Assembly: GCA_934157035.1 (NCBI GenBank)
Contig: CAKPHG010000005.1
Coordinates: forward strand, 62,001 to 126,000
Length of the DNA stretch: 64,000 nucleotides
Reading direction: 5' to 3'
Source: an uncultured Clostridia bacterium
Lineage (GTDB): Bacteria > Bacillota > Clostridia > TANB77 > CAG-508
In this document: piece after piece, positions 55,254-63,886 of the stretch
Numbering within the stretch: position 1 is the first letter of the stretch
How the letters are laid out: each line of letters begins with the position of its first letter
Position numbers and translations under genes: made by a program
The notes under the pieces: model-generated
Databases searched by the model: none
Told to the model about the DNA's origin: nothing
What the model saw: only the letters and a program-made list of their open reading frames with translations

Positions 55254-57377
55254 TTAATTTCTTCCATCTAATAGATTACATTCATAAGAATTTTTCCAAA
55301 TTTCTTTTTGTATTAACTTATTGTAATAATCTTCTTGTTTAACACTTAATATAAATTCTTTTATATCATCTACCAAGAAGCCTTTTGTTATAAATCTAAA
55401 TTTTATATTTTTATTTAATTCAAATTTAGAATAATCATTAAGTACTGGTTCTTTATAATACATTTCTCTATGCTCTGGTTTACATGAGATAGTAAAATTT
55501 AAATTTTTACTATTATTTAATATTTCTTTTTGATTTATATTATCTTTATTACATTCTTTACACCCTAGTATACTTTTCAAACAATTTCTTGTATAAACTA
55601 ATGTTGGCCTACCAGCAACAATATATTGAACATTTTCATTTTCAAAAATATCATTATTTTGATTTACACTTAATTCAGGTGTTGCTGTAAATTCCTCAAT
55701 ATTATGTTCTTTTAGAAATTTTAGTGCTTTCTTATTCCATGAATATACTAAATAATCAGTATATCTTTTCTTCAAATTTATATTTTTAAATTGAAGTATT
55801 TGAGAATATCTAGTAAACATTACTTCTTTACCTTCTAGTTTTTTATAATGTTCTCTTAAATCTTCACTTTTCCAATTAAATATAGGTAATCTATAAATAA
55901 TCTTATCATTATACTTTTTAGTAATTTTTTCTATATTTTTTAATTCCTTAACAGATGATATCTCATATATTATTTTTACATCTTGGTTATTTATAAAGTT
56001 ATCTACTATATTTAAATCATCTGTTTGAATATATAAATCATTAATTCCAGCAAAATCATTATTTACTTTTTCTAATTTCTTTATATTTGTTTGTTTTTCA
56101 AAATAATTTAATATCTCTTTTAATATTTCTTTTGAAATTTTTAATTCTTTATTTAATGGTTTCTTAAATTTTATTTTTATTAAATTGATATCCTCTTCTG
56201 ATACACTCATTATTTTTCTTTTGAATTCTTTTACCTCAAATATATCGAATTTTTCTTTATCATTCACCATTTTATATTTTATTAATGTATTTTCACCTTT
56301 ATAATTTGTTATAGATGAATTTATCATTATTCCATTTTCATCAAACTCAATTTCCATAGTATAATTCTTTTTATCAATTTTATAATCACTTAATAACTCG
56401 GAATATATATAATATATATCTTTATTATCATTATCTACACTATTTATTTCTTTGCAGAATTCTATTGGCTTTCCATCTATAAATTTAACAAAAACATCAT
56501 AATAATTTTTTTTCTTCATTTCATATGCTTTATATAAAGGTACTATTCTAAAATTTATATTATTAATCATTTTATTTTGTGTATTATTTTCACCATATAA
56601 AAAACCAACATTATTACCTTCTGTTTTTCTCATCTTTATTTCTTTAATAACATTTTCTATTTCTTTTGGTGTTCTTCTTCTTCCTTCTATTTTTAAAGAA
56701 TCTATATTTTTTAATTCTTCTAAAAGATTTATACAGTTCATATCTGAAACATATAAAAGCGTTCCATTATCATATTTTGAAGATGAATAACAATCTCTAC
56801 ATAAGTTTATGCATTTTCCTCTATTTCCTGTTCCTCCATTTATTAATGATCCAAAAAAGCATAACCCTGAAAAACTCAAACATTGAGAACCCCATACAAA
56901 AACTTCTAATTCTAAACTAGTATTCTCTCTTAGGTACATTAATTCTTCTTTTGTTACTTCTCTTGCTAAAATTGCTCTTTTAACTCCTAGTTCTTCTAAT
57001 AATCTCAAATCATCTATATTATGTGTTCCAAACTGCGTTGATACATGAATCTCAATATTAGGAAAATTTTCTTTTAGTGCTTGTATTAATCCTAAATCTG
57101 CTACTATAAATGCGTCTGGTTTTATCAAATCATCTTGTTTTAAATAATTAATTATTTCTTCAATTTCTATATCTAAACATAAGTTATTTAATGTCAAATA
57201 AAATTTAATATTATTTTTATGTAATAATTCAACTGAATAATTATATTCATCTTTTGAAAAATTAATAGCACTATTTCTAGCATTCCAGTTTTTAAAACCT
57301 CCATATACTGCATTAGATTTACTAGTTACTGCTGTATTTACTAAGTTTTTATTACCTGCTGGACTCAATATCTCCAT
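55254..57377 (-). CDS. Large U32-family protein (hydroxylase-type, iron-sulphur)
   Basis: 707 residues. N-terminal U32 domain (about 1-250): MEILSPAGNKNLVNTAVTSK, HVSTQFGTHNIDDLRLLEEL, and cysteines at 166, 173, 189 and 193 in the pattern that holds a 4Fe-4S cluster in U32 proteins such as RlhA, TrhP and UbiU/V, plus Cys196. The middle and C-terminal regions are typical of the long U32 forms but divergent. Known members hydroxylate RNA bases or ubiquinone precursors rather than cutting proteins. It overlaps the upstream kinase gene by 26 bases; RBS GGAGG. Confidence 0.9.
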   Translation of the reverse strand: MEILSPAGNKNLVNTAVTSKSNAVYGGFKNWNARNSAINFSKDEYNYSVELLHKNNIKFYLTLNNLCLDIEIEEIINYLKQDDLIKPDAFIVADLGLIQALKENFPNIEIHVSTQFGTHNIDDLRLLEELGVKRAILAREVTKEELMYLRENTSLELEVFVWGSQCLSFSGLCFFGSLINGGTGNRGKCINLCRDCYSSSKYDNGTLLYVSDMNCINLLEELKNIDSLKIEGRRRTPKEIENVIKEIKMRKTEGNNVGFLYGENNTQNKMINNINFRIVPLYKAYEMKKKNYYDVFVKFIDGKPIEFCKEINSVDNDNKDIYYIYSELLSDYKIDKKNYTMEIEFDENGIMINSSITNYKGENTLIKYKMVNDKEKFDIFEVKEFKRKIMSVSEEDINLIKIKFKKPLNKELKISKEILKEILNYFEKQTNIKKLEKVNNDFAGINDLYIQTDDLNIVDNFINNQDVKIIYEISSVKELKNIEKITKKYNDKIIYRLPIFNWKSEDLREHYKKLEGKEVMFTRYSQILQFKNINLKKRYTDYLVYSWNKKALKFLKEHNIEEFTATPELSVNQNNDIFENENVQYIVAGRPTLVYTRNCLKSILGCKECNKDNINQKEILNNSKNLNFTISCKPEHREMYYKEPVLNDYSKFELNKNIKFRFITKGFLVDDIKEFILSVKQEDYYNKLIQKEIWKNSYECNLLDGRN

Positions 57378-57972
57378 ATTCTTTTATTGCCTCCTTGTAT
57401 CTTTTCTTTATCTCTTCAAATACTTGTTCTTCTGTTTTCTCATTTGTATCTATAACAATTACTGGTAATTTATATATTTTTGCAAATTTCATTATTTTTT
57501 TATATGATTGATTTATAACATCTGGATCTGTTAAATCTGAATCATTTGAGTTTCTTTTAATAATTCTTTTTGTTAATTCTTCTTGAGAAGCATATAAAAG
57601 AAATGAAATATCTGGATATACTCCCATTTTTATTAAAGCTTCAAATAGTGGTAGTGATTCTTTTGTTCCATTAAATGAAAAATTTGATAATAAATCTCTA
57701 TCTATAACTATGTTTTCGTTATTCATAACCTTATGAGTATATAAAAGTCCTAATCCCGTTAAACATGCCTTCAATTCAAAATTTTTATCTAAATTATAAA
57801 TTCTATCTTCTACTTGTGTAGCTACTTTATATTCTTCTCCTAATTGTTCTTTATCAACACCAAAAACATTATAAATTGGTCTTGCTAAATATTTATAATT
57901 AAATTCCTCAGCAAATTTTTTTGCCATAGTGCTTTTACCAGCACCATTTAAACCTTCAAATCCTACTATCAT
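57352..57972 (-). CDS. Thymidylate/deoxynucleoside-kinase-like P-loop kinase
   Basis: 206 residues: Walker A GFEGLNGAGKSTMAKKFAEE, NIVIDRDLLSNFSFNGT (DR motif), and a lid TKRIIKRNSNDSDLTDPDVI. It resembles dTMP kinase but is not tmk by its wording, so it may phosphorylate an unusual nucleoside or nucleotide. AGAGG fits the ATG at 57972 better than the TTG two codons upstream. First gene of the operon with U32, methyltransferase and radical SAM. Confidence 0.88.
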   Translation of the reverse strand: MIVGFEGLNGAGKSTMAKKFAEEFNYKYLARPIYNVFGVDKEQLGEEYKVATQVEDRIYNLDKNFELKACLTGLGLLYTHKVMNNENIVIDRDLLSNFSFNGTKESLPLFEALIKMGVYPDISFLLYASQEELTKRIIKRNSNDSDLTDPDVINQSYKKIMKFAKIYKLPVIVIDTNEKTEEQVFEEIKKRYKEAIKEYGDIESSR

Positions 57973-57998
57973 AACCAAAAACCTCTTTTATGTGAAAG

Positions 57999-58027
57999 AT
58001 TATATCTTACATATGAGAAGTTTACAA
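57999..58027 (-). promoter_or_regulatory. Sigma-A promoter of the kinase-U32-methyltransferase-radical SAM operon
   Basis: TTGTAA (58022-58027) and TATAAT (57999-58004) on the minus strand with a 17-base spacer, about 25 bases before the ATG at 57972. It lies right after the PfkB terminator. Confidence 0.75.
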
Positions 58028-58034
58028 ATACCAA

Positions 58035-58068
58035 AAAATAATACTAGTATAACTTTTAGTTATACTAG
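58035..58068 (-). terminator. Terminator of the PfkB gene
   Basis: A 10-bp stem CTAGTATAAC / GTTATACTAG (58044-58053 with 58059-58068), 5-base loop and a T-rich tail on the minus strand; the PfkB stop codon lies in the stem. Confidence 0.8.
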
Positions 58069-58895
58069 CCATTATTTTTATTATATAAAAATGTTTTAGT
58101 TTTCAAATGCTCTATTCCATTATCTTTAATTGATTCTGTTGCTACTTTTGTTGCTCTTTCTAACGCTTCTTTATTACTCCAACCATTAGAAATTAAATTA
58201 ATAAATACTCCATTCATACAGTCTCCAGCGCCTGTTTTATCTACTGCATCGATTTTATTAACATCTACAAAAAATTTCTCATTCTTACTTATGTATTCAC
58301 ATCCATTTGGGCCTTTTTTTATAATTTTTATTTTTGATGTACAATCTAACAAATCTGTAAATTCTTCATCTATAAATGCAATATCTACCAAGTCAAATAC
58401 TTCTTTAGTTATTTTTTCTTTTGAATAACCCTCTATTGTATCAACACTAATTATTGCATTTGACTTTTTTCTTATATATTTTACTAATCTTAATTGTATT
58501 TTAGGTTCATTAGTTGTTATATGTATATGATTTGCTTGTAAATATTCATTTGGAATATCTTCTTCTAAAATTATAAGTTTTTTATTTATATTTTCCTCTA
58601 CTTGTCTTATCTTTTGATTTTTATATTTATATATTTGATGAAAATATGTTGTCTTTTCATTTTCATAAACTTTTAATCCTTTTGTATCAATGTCATATTC
58701 TGAAAATATTGATGTATCAAAATCATCTCCGATTTTACCTACTATTCCAACTCTATAAAATAAACTTGCTGGTATTGCTGAATATAAACATGCTCCTCCT
58801 TTATTTTTTATTGTTAATTGCTCCTCTTTTTCTCCATAATAAAAAGAATTTATATCATATGCAATGTTTCCTATAAAAACCGTATTTAATTTCAT
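58065..58895 (-). CDS. PfkB-family (ribokinase-like) kinase
   Basis: 276 residues: N-terminal VFIGNIAYDINSFYYGE, GGACLYSAIPASLFYRVGIV and the C-terminal catalytic/anion-hole DAVDKTGAGDCMNGVFINLI. It could phosphorylate a sugar or nucleoside. It lies between the broken LysR gene and the kinase-U32 operon on the same strand, but a terminator separates it from the latter. Confidence 0.91.
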   Translation of the reverse strand: MKLNTVFIGNIAYDINSFYYGEKEEQLTIKNKGGACLYSAIPASLFYRVGIVGKIGDDFDTSIFSEYDIDTKGLKVYENEKTTYFHQIYKYKNQKIRQVEENINKKLIILEEDIPNEYLQANHIHITTNEPKIQLRLVKYIRKKSNAIISVDTIEGYSKEKITKEVFDLVDIAFIDEEFTDLLDCTSKIKIIKKGPNGCEYISKNEKFFVDVNKIDAVDKTGAGDCMNGVFINLISNGWSNKEALERATKVATESIKDNGIEHLKTKTFLYNKNNG

Positions 58896-58907
58896 TTTAT
58901 CACCTAT

Positions 58908-59783
58908 CTAATTTGTAAGAAATTCTTTTATAAACACTTTTGTTGCTTTTGTCATATAATTTTTCATATATACTAAATTTAATTCTAATTTTGGAAGTTC
59001 TAAATTTAATTTTGCTTCATAAACTTCTCCTTTTTCTAGTTCACTTTTTATAGCATTTTTTACTACATATCCTATTCCTATTCCATTTTTTACTGATGAA
59101 ATGATTACATCTGTTGTATCAACTTCATAAATTGGACTAATTGATATATTGTTTTTTTCTAATACCTTATTTAGTTCAACTGTCATAGGGCTATTAGAAT
59201 ATGGTAATATATATTTATAATCTTTCATATTTTCTTTTGAAAATTCAGCAATCTTAGTATTTGAAATAAATGTTGTTTCAAGTTCTGCTAATTTTTTTAC
59301 TTTAACATCTTCACCTCTTAAATTAATTGGTGGTGAATCAACAATTAAATCCAGCTTATGATCATATAGTCTTTTTGCTAATTCTGTAGTTGACATACTA
59401 ATCAATCTAATCTTTATATTAGGATATTTTTCAGTAAATGGTTTTAAATAATCTATTAGATAAAAACATGCAATATGCTAAGGAACACCGATTGTTAAAG
59501 AACCACTTGTTAAGTTTTCCATATCTTTAATTAATTTTTCTCCTGCTATTATATGATTATATGCTTTATCTATGTTTTCAAATAATTTCTTTCCCTCTGG
59601 TGTTAATGTTATTCCATTTTTACTTCTATAAAACAAACTAATATTCAACATATTTTCTAAATTCTTTATACTTTTACTTACAGCTGGTTGTGAAATATTT
59701 AATTTTTGTGAAGCTTCCATGATTGTTCTAGATTGAGCAACAAAATAAAAAATTCTATATAAATTTAAATTTAGTTCCATCAT
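58908..59783 (-). pseudogene. LysR-type regulator interrupted by one in-frame TAG
   Basis: The N-terminal frame (59478-59783) has the winged helix SRTIMEASQKLNISQPAVSK with SIKNLENML, ending SLTIGVP. The TAG at 59478-59480 is followed in the same frame by HIACFYLIDYLKPFTEKYPN and the whole effector domain (to 58908; LYDHKLDLIVDSPPINLRGE). Together they make a normal LTTR of about 291 residues. One nonsense change explains the break; readthrough cannot be excluded. No other frame damage is visible, so the loss is recent. It would have regulated the neighbouring cluster. Confidence 0.85.
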
Positions 59784-59814
59784 AATAATATCTCCTATAC
59801 TTATGCTACTTTTA

Positions 59815-60453
59815 TTATATTTCTATATTCCATTCTTTATAAAACTCTTCTAAGAAATTTAGCATTAACTCATGCCTATGTTCTGCTATTTTCTTAGCGG
59901 TTTCTGTATTCATTAAATCCTTTAGTTTTAGCAACTTTTCATAAAAATGATTTATTGTTGTTGTTGTTCTATAATCGTTTTGAGAACAATCTATATCTTT
60001 ATAATCTATATTAGGGTTATACATAGGTAATTTATGATTTCCTCCAAATGTAAATGTTCTTGCTATTCCAATTGCACCAATTGCATCTAATCTATCTGCA
60101 TCTTGAACTATCTTTCCTTCTATTGTATTTGGAATTATTGTATCTTTTCCTTTAAATGATATTTGAGAAATTATATAACAAATTTTTTCTATTTTATTTT
60201 CAGGATAATTTACTTTTTGCAAAAAAGCTCTTGCATTCGTAAAAGGTCTTTCTTGCTCTCCTACTATTTTATAATCATCAACATCATGTAAAAGTGCACT
60301 TAGACAGATAATTTCCATATCACAATCTTCTTCTCTTGCGATTTTTTTAGCTAATTCATATACTCTTAAACTATGATAGAAATCATGACCACTATATTCT
60401 TCTTTAAAAAATTCTTTTATATACTTTATTGTATCATTTATTAAATCTTCCAT
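59815..60453 (-). CDS. HD-domain phosphohydrolase (YedJ-like)
   Basis: 212 residues: SGHDFYHSLRVYELAKKIAR with the first His, CLSALLHDVDDYKIVGEQ as the HD motif, and VQDADRLDAIGAIGIARTFT, the typical YedJ/yfbR-like third motif. It should hydrolyse a phosphomonoester of an unknown (nucleotide?) substrate. It lies 31 bases upstream of the LysR gene. RBS AAAGGAG. Confidence 0.92.
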   Translation of the reverse strand: MEDLINDTIKYIKEFFKEEYSGHDFYHSLRVYELAKKIAREEDCDMEIICLSALLHDVDDYKIVGEQERPFTNARAFLQKVNYPENKIEKICYIISQISFKGKDTIIPNTIEGKIVQDADRLDAIGAIGIARTFTFGGNHKLPMYNPNIDYKDIDCSQNDYRTTTTINHFYEKLLKLKDLMNTETAKKIAEHRHELMLNFLEEFYKEWNIEI

Positions 60454-60682
60454 ATTTTTCTCCTTTAATTTCTATCATCTATTATTTTATCATTTAATGT
60501 CTTTTTACTGAAAAAAGTATATCATGTTTATTAAAAATTATGCAATAGATTATAAACAATTTCTTCTATCATCTTCTTTTATATTTTTTATACAATCACT
60601 GTATATCACAAAAAATCGCATTGCACAATTAACAGATAACTTTTTTACATTATTTTACTATATGTATTTCTTTGTCATAAAA
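60454..60682. other. Gene-free stretch
   Basis: No convincing gene. A plus-strand frame at 60524-60802 is a run of F/Y/I/S codons without a ribosome binding site. The minus strand should hold the HD gene promoter, but only a weak TAAAAT-like -10 with no clear -35 is visible. Confidence 0.5.
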
Positions 60683-60714
60683 AATAAGTCAACTTTATAT
60701 AAAGTCAACTTATT
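60683..60714 (-). terminator. Terminator downstream of the truncated peroxiredoxin
   Basis: A hairpin with outer stem AATAAGT/ACTTATT and inner stem ACTTT/AAAGT around an internal loop, followed by TTTTTT on the minus strand. Confidence 0.7.
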
Positions 60715-60809
60715 AAAATCTTTTTTCTATGATAGTTCTTTAATTTTTCTTTCTATATATAAATCAATATATCACTTTCTTCATATATATTTCTCCTCTT
60801 AAAATTTAT

Positions 60810-61408
60810 TTATAAAACTTTTTTATCGTTATTCTCTTCTATTCCCTTACATTCTGTTTCTGCATTTATACATTTTTCTGGATTTTTAAAACTTAAATAC
60901 CAATTCATTCCATTTCTATTTTCTGCTATTTCTCTATTTCTCTGTTCTAATTCTTTAAATGTTTTTGGAAAAGGTACAATAATTGGTTCACATGGCACCC
61001 AATTTGCTGGTGTAGAACCCTTACTTGCATTTGATGTTTGAAGTGCTTCTACGCATCTTAAAATTTCAGGAATACATCTACCAATATTTAGAGGATATAC
61101 TAGTATAAGTCTAATAATTCCTTGATCATCTATAATAAACACATTTCTAACAGTTTCTGTTGTGCTTACATCACTTGAAATCATTCCATATTTTCTAGCA
61201 ATTACTCCATTTCTATCTGCTATTATTGGAAATGGAATTACTATACCTGTTTTACAGTAAATATCATATACCCATGCTAAATGAGAAGGATTACTATCTA
61301 CGCTTAGTCCTATTAGGCAAGTATTTAAGCTTTCAAAATATGTATTAGCTTTTGCAAATGCTATCATTTCTGTAGTGCATACGGGGGTAAAGTACGAATC
61401 TTTGGGTG
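60810..61408 (-). pseudogene. Peroxiredoxin (Prx6-type), 5' end lost at mobile-element junction
   Basis: The frame reads TTPKDSYFTPVCTTEMIAFA onward, then SVDSNPSHLAWVYDI, VFIIDDQGIIRLILVYP, EILRCVEALQTSNASKGSTP and a C-terminal NWYLSFKNPEK. The peroxidatic Cys (VCTTE) and the long C-terminal half of the Prx6/AhpC-like thiol peroxidases are present. The first 35-45 residues are absent: upstream the frame runs directly into the end of the KilA-N gene (stop 61421) without a start or ribosome binding site. An in-frame ATG after VCTTE would lack the catalytic Cys. Confidence 0.82.
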
Positions 61409-61420
61409 TGGTTTTTATTA

Positions 61421-62227
61421 TTATTTTTCTAACATTTTAACGGTATCTCTTGTTAATATTTGCATTTGTGAAATTGCTATTTCATTTAATTTAATAAGTC
61501 TATCTTTTTGACTCATACCTTCATTTATATAAATAGAATTTACATTTTCTAAATTAGATAAACAAACTAATTCATTGACATTTGCATAATCTCTTATATT
61601 TCCTTCTTTATCTGGATTATTATCTCTCCATTGTTTTGCCGTCATTCCAAATAATGCCATATTTAAAACATCTGCCTCATTGGCATATACAATATTTATC
61701 TGTTTGCTATTTAATTTCTCTGGTATAAGATTTTTCTTTATTGCATCTGTATGTATTCTATAATTAATTTTAGCTAAATTTCTTTTTATATCCCAGCCAA
61801 GTTGCTTTTGTTCTTCGTTTTTCAGTCTATCAAATTCTTTTATTAAATATAATTTAAATTCAGGAGATAGCCAACTTGCAAATTCAAATGCAATATCTCT
61901 ATGTGCATAAGTTCCACCATAACGACCTTTTTTAGTTATAATTCCAATTGCATTTGTTTTTTCCATCCATTGTGTTGGAGTTAAATAAAAACTATTTAAT
62001 CCAGCTTTACTTCTAAATACATCGAATTCGATGTGATTAAACTTTGGATTATTAATTTTTTCCCAAAGTCCAAGAAATTCTATTGTCATTCTGTTACGCA
62101 TCCAATTTTGAATAATGATTTCTATTCTTCCATCTTTCTGCTTCGCCATATCGGTTAAACAAATATAATCTTGATCATCAACAACTTGATATCCAATTTC
62201 AATATTTTGTACATTTATTTTTGACAT
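61421..62227 (-). CDS. KilA-N domain protein
   Basis: 268 residues. The N-terminal KilA-N domain (about 15-125) has YICLTDMAKQKDGRIEIIIQ, NWMRNRMTIEFLGLWEKINN, SFYLTPTQWMEKTNAIGIIT and GGTYAHRDIAFEFASWLSPE followed by FKLYLIKEF. The C-terminal half (NLIPEKLNSKQINIVYANEA, MTAKQWRDNNPDKEGNIRDY) is the region that follows KilA-N in many bacterial prophage proteins. DNA binding is likely. RBS AAAGGAG. Typical cargo of phages and integrative elements. Confidence 0.93.
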   Translation of the reverse strand: MSKINVQNIEIGYQVVDDQDYICLTDMAKQKDGRIEIIIQNWMRNRMTIEFLGLWEKINNPKFNHIEFDVFRSKAGLNSFYLTPTQWMEKTNAIGIITKKGRYGGTYAHRDIAFEFASWLSPEFKLYLIKEFDRLKNEEQKQLGWDIKRNLAKINYRIHTDAIKKNLIPEKLNSKQINIVYANEADVLNMALFGMTAKQWRDNNPDKEGNIRDYANVNELVCLSNLENVNSIYINEGMSQKDRLIKLNEIAISQMQILTRDTVKMLEK

Positions 62228-62308
62228 AAAATCACTCCTTTAGATTTTATATTTAATTCAAAAATAATTATAGCAAACTTTTGTTTTGCACGCAATATGT
62301 TTAGTGAA

Positions 62309-63886
62309 TTATTTTAACAATTTTTCAATATTTGTTTTTAGCTTAAACCTAATGGTTTTATCTCTATGTATATAAATTTTGTCAATTATCATTTGTAATA
62401 TAATTCTATTTGATTCTTCAGAATTTATAATCTCATCAAAATACTCTACTGAAGTTTTTAGTTTTATAATATTTTTTTCTAAACTTTTCTTTTCATCACT
62501 TTGAGTTAATTCCTGTAAATAAGCAATACTTTGCATTTTTTCTTTTTCTAATTCTTTGTATGTATTCTCTATAATTTCTCTCTGCATAGAGTTATTGCAA
62601 GATGCTAGTTCTTTTATTTTTTGATTAATTAGCATTTTATATTCTTTATTTAGAATATTAAGCTTATTTTGTAATTTAAATTTATCGCTAGTTTTATTTT
62701 CTTGTTTTATTTCAATTTTAATATCCTTTATTTCTTTTAAATACTTTTGTTTAGTAAATTTTAAAAATTCTCTTAAATGAATTAAAATATCTTTTTCTTT
62801 AATTTCGTGGCAATGACAGGCTTTTGTACTATATTGCCTGTATTTTGAACAGTCATAACCTTTTTCATTTACTTTTCTCTTTATTGTAACACCAGACATT
62901 CCTGAACCACATTCATTACATACACACATTCCAGAGAAAATATAGTTATGTTTTGTTTTGGCTCCTGATGTATTTTGTTTATATTTTTTATTTCTTAATT
63001 CTTGTGCTAACTTAAACATTTCCTTTGAAATAATAGGTTCGTGATGATTTTCAAATATAAAATGTTCTTTTTTAGGTATTTTCACAATTTTCCCTCTAAT
63101 ATTTACTGTTCGTTTTTTATGAGTTATTAAAGTACCTGTATAAACTTCATTTTTTAAGATATTACTAACCATATCTTTAGTCCATTTTTCTTGAACTTTG
63201 TGTTTATAAATTCTCCCTCGTTCTAAATGTTTCATTCTGTAGTATTCAGATGGAGTAGGAAAGCTATATTTTGTATTTAATATTTCACTTATTTTTTGAA
63301 AACCATATCCATCTTCTAAGTATAACTTAAAAATTAACTCAATAACAGGTTTAATCTCATTTATTACATAAAGCATAGGTATATCATCTTTAAAAACTTT
63401 TTCATATCCATAATAATTTCCCATAATTAGTCTTCCTGATTTTTGTTTAGAATACATATGATCTCTGGTTTTTCTTGAACAGTCTTTTACATATCTTTCA
63501 TTAAACCATGTTGTTATTCCAATTGTATCATCTCTATCATTTAAAACATCATAAGTTCCACTCATTTCAGATACCAATATTAAGTTCTTTTGCATATTTT
63601 TAAATTCATCTATTAAAACTAAAACTCGTCCATTATTTCTACCTATTCTTGATAAATCTTTTGATATAACTACATCAATTTTTCCTCCTTTTACTCTTTC
63701 CATCATCTTTGTAAATTCAGGTCTATTAAAGGTATATCCCGAAACATTGTCATCTATGTAAAAGTCTGAGACAGTCCAATTACAAGAATTTGCATAATCT
63801 TGAATAATTCTTTTTTGTTCTTCAATACTTGCATAATTCTCTTTATCTTCATCTCTAGACAATCTACAATATCCTACAACTGTCAT
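62309..63886 (-). CDS. Large serine recombinase
   Basis: 525 residues. The catalytic resolvase domain (about 1-150) starts MTVVGYCRLSRDEDKENYAS with the nucleophile Ser in YCRLSRDE. A recombinase domain follows (GYGFQKISEILNTKYSFPTP), then a zinc ribbon (CVCNECGSGMSG ... CSKYRQYSTKACHCHEI) and a coiled coil (about 390-480). This is the TnpX/phiC31-like integrase layout. GGAGGGG fits the ATG at 63886; a 17-codon upstream extension is less likely. Confidence 0.95.
   Translation of the reverse strand: MTVVGYCRLSRDEDKENYASIEEQKRIIQDYANSCNWTVSDFYIDDNVSGYTFNRPEFTKMMERVKGGKIDVVISKDLSRIGRNNGRVLVLIDEFKNMQKNLILVSEMSGTYDVLNDRDDTIGITTWFNERYVKDCSRKTRDHMYSKQKSGRLIMGNYYGYEKVFKDDIPMLYVINEIKPVIELIFKLYLEDGYGFQKISEILNTKYSFPTPSEYYRMKHLERGRIYKHKVQEKWTKDMVSNILKNEVYTGTLITHKKRTVNIRGKIVKIPKKEHFIFENHHEPIISKEMFKLAQELRNKKYKQNTSGAKTKHNYIFSGMCVCNECGSGMSGVTIKRKVNEKGYDCSKYRQYSTKACHCHEIKEKDILIHLREFLKFTKQKYLKEIKDIKIEIKQENKTSDKFKLQNKLNILNKEYKMLINQKIKELASCNNSMQREIIENTYKELEKEKMQSIAYLQELTQSDEKKSLEKNIIKLKTSVEYFDEIINSEESNRIILQMIIDKIYIHRDKTIRFKLKTNIEKLLK

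Noticed and set aside
59478..59480. TAG in LysR as evidence of amber reassignment
   Set aside because: A single case; no other gene here has in-frame TAG in a conserved region, so a point mutation is simpler.
60524..60802. Plus-strand 92-codon frame in the gap before peroxiredoxin
   Set aside because: No RBS, low-complexity F/Y/I/S composition, and it covers a minus-strand terminator.
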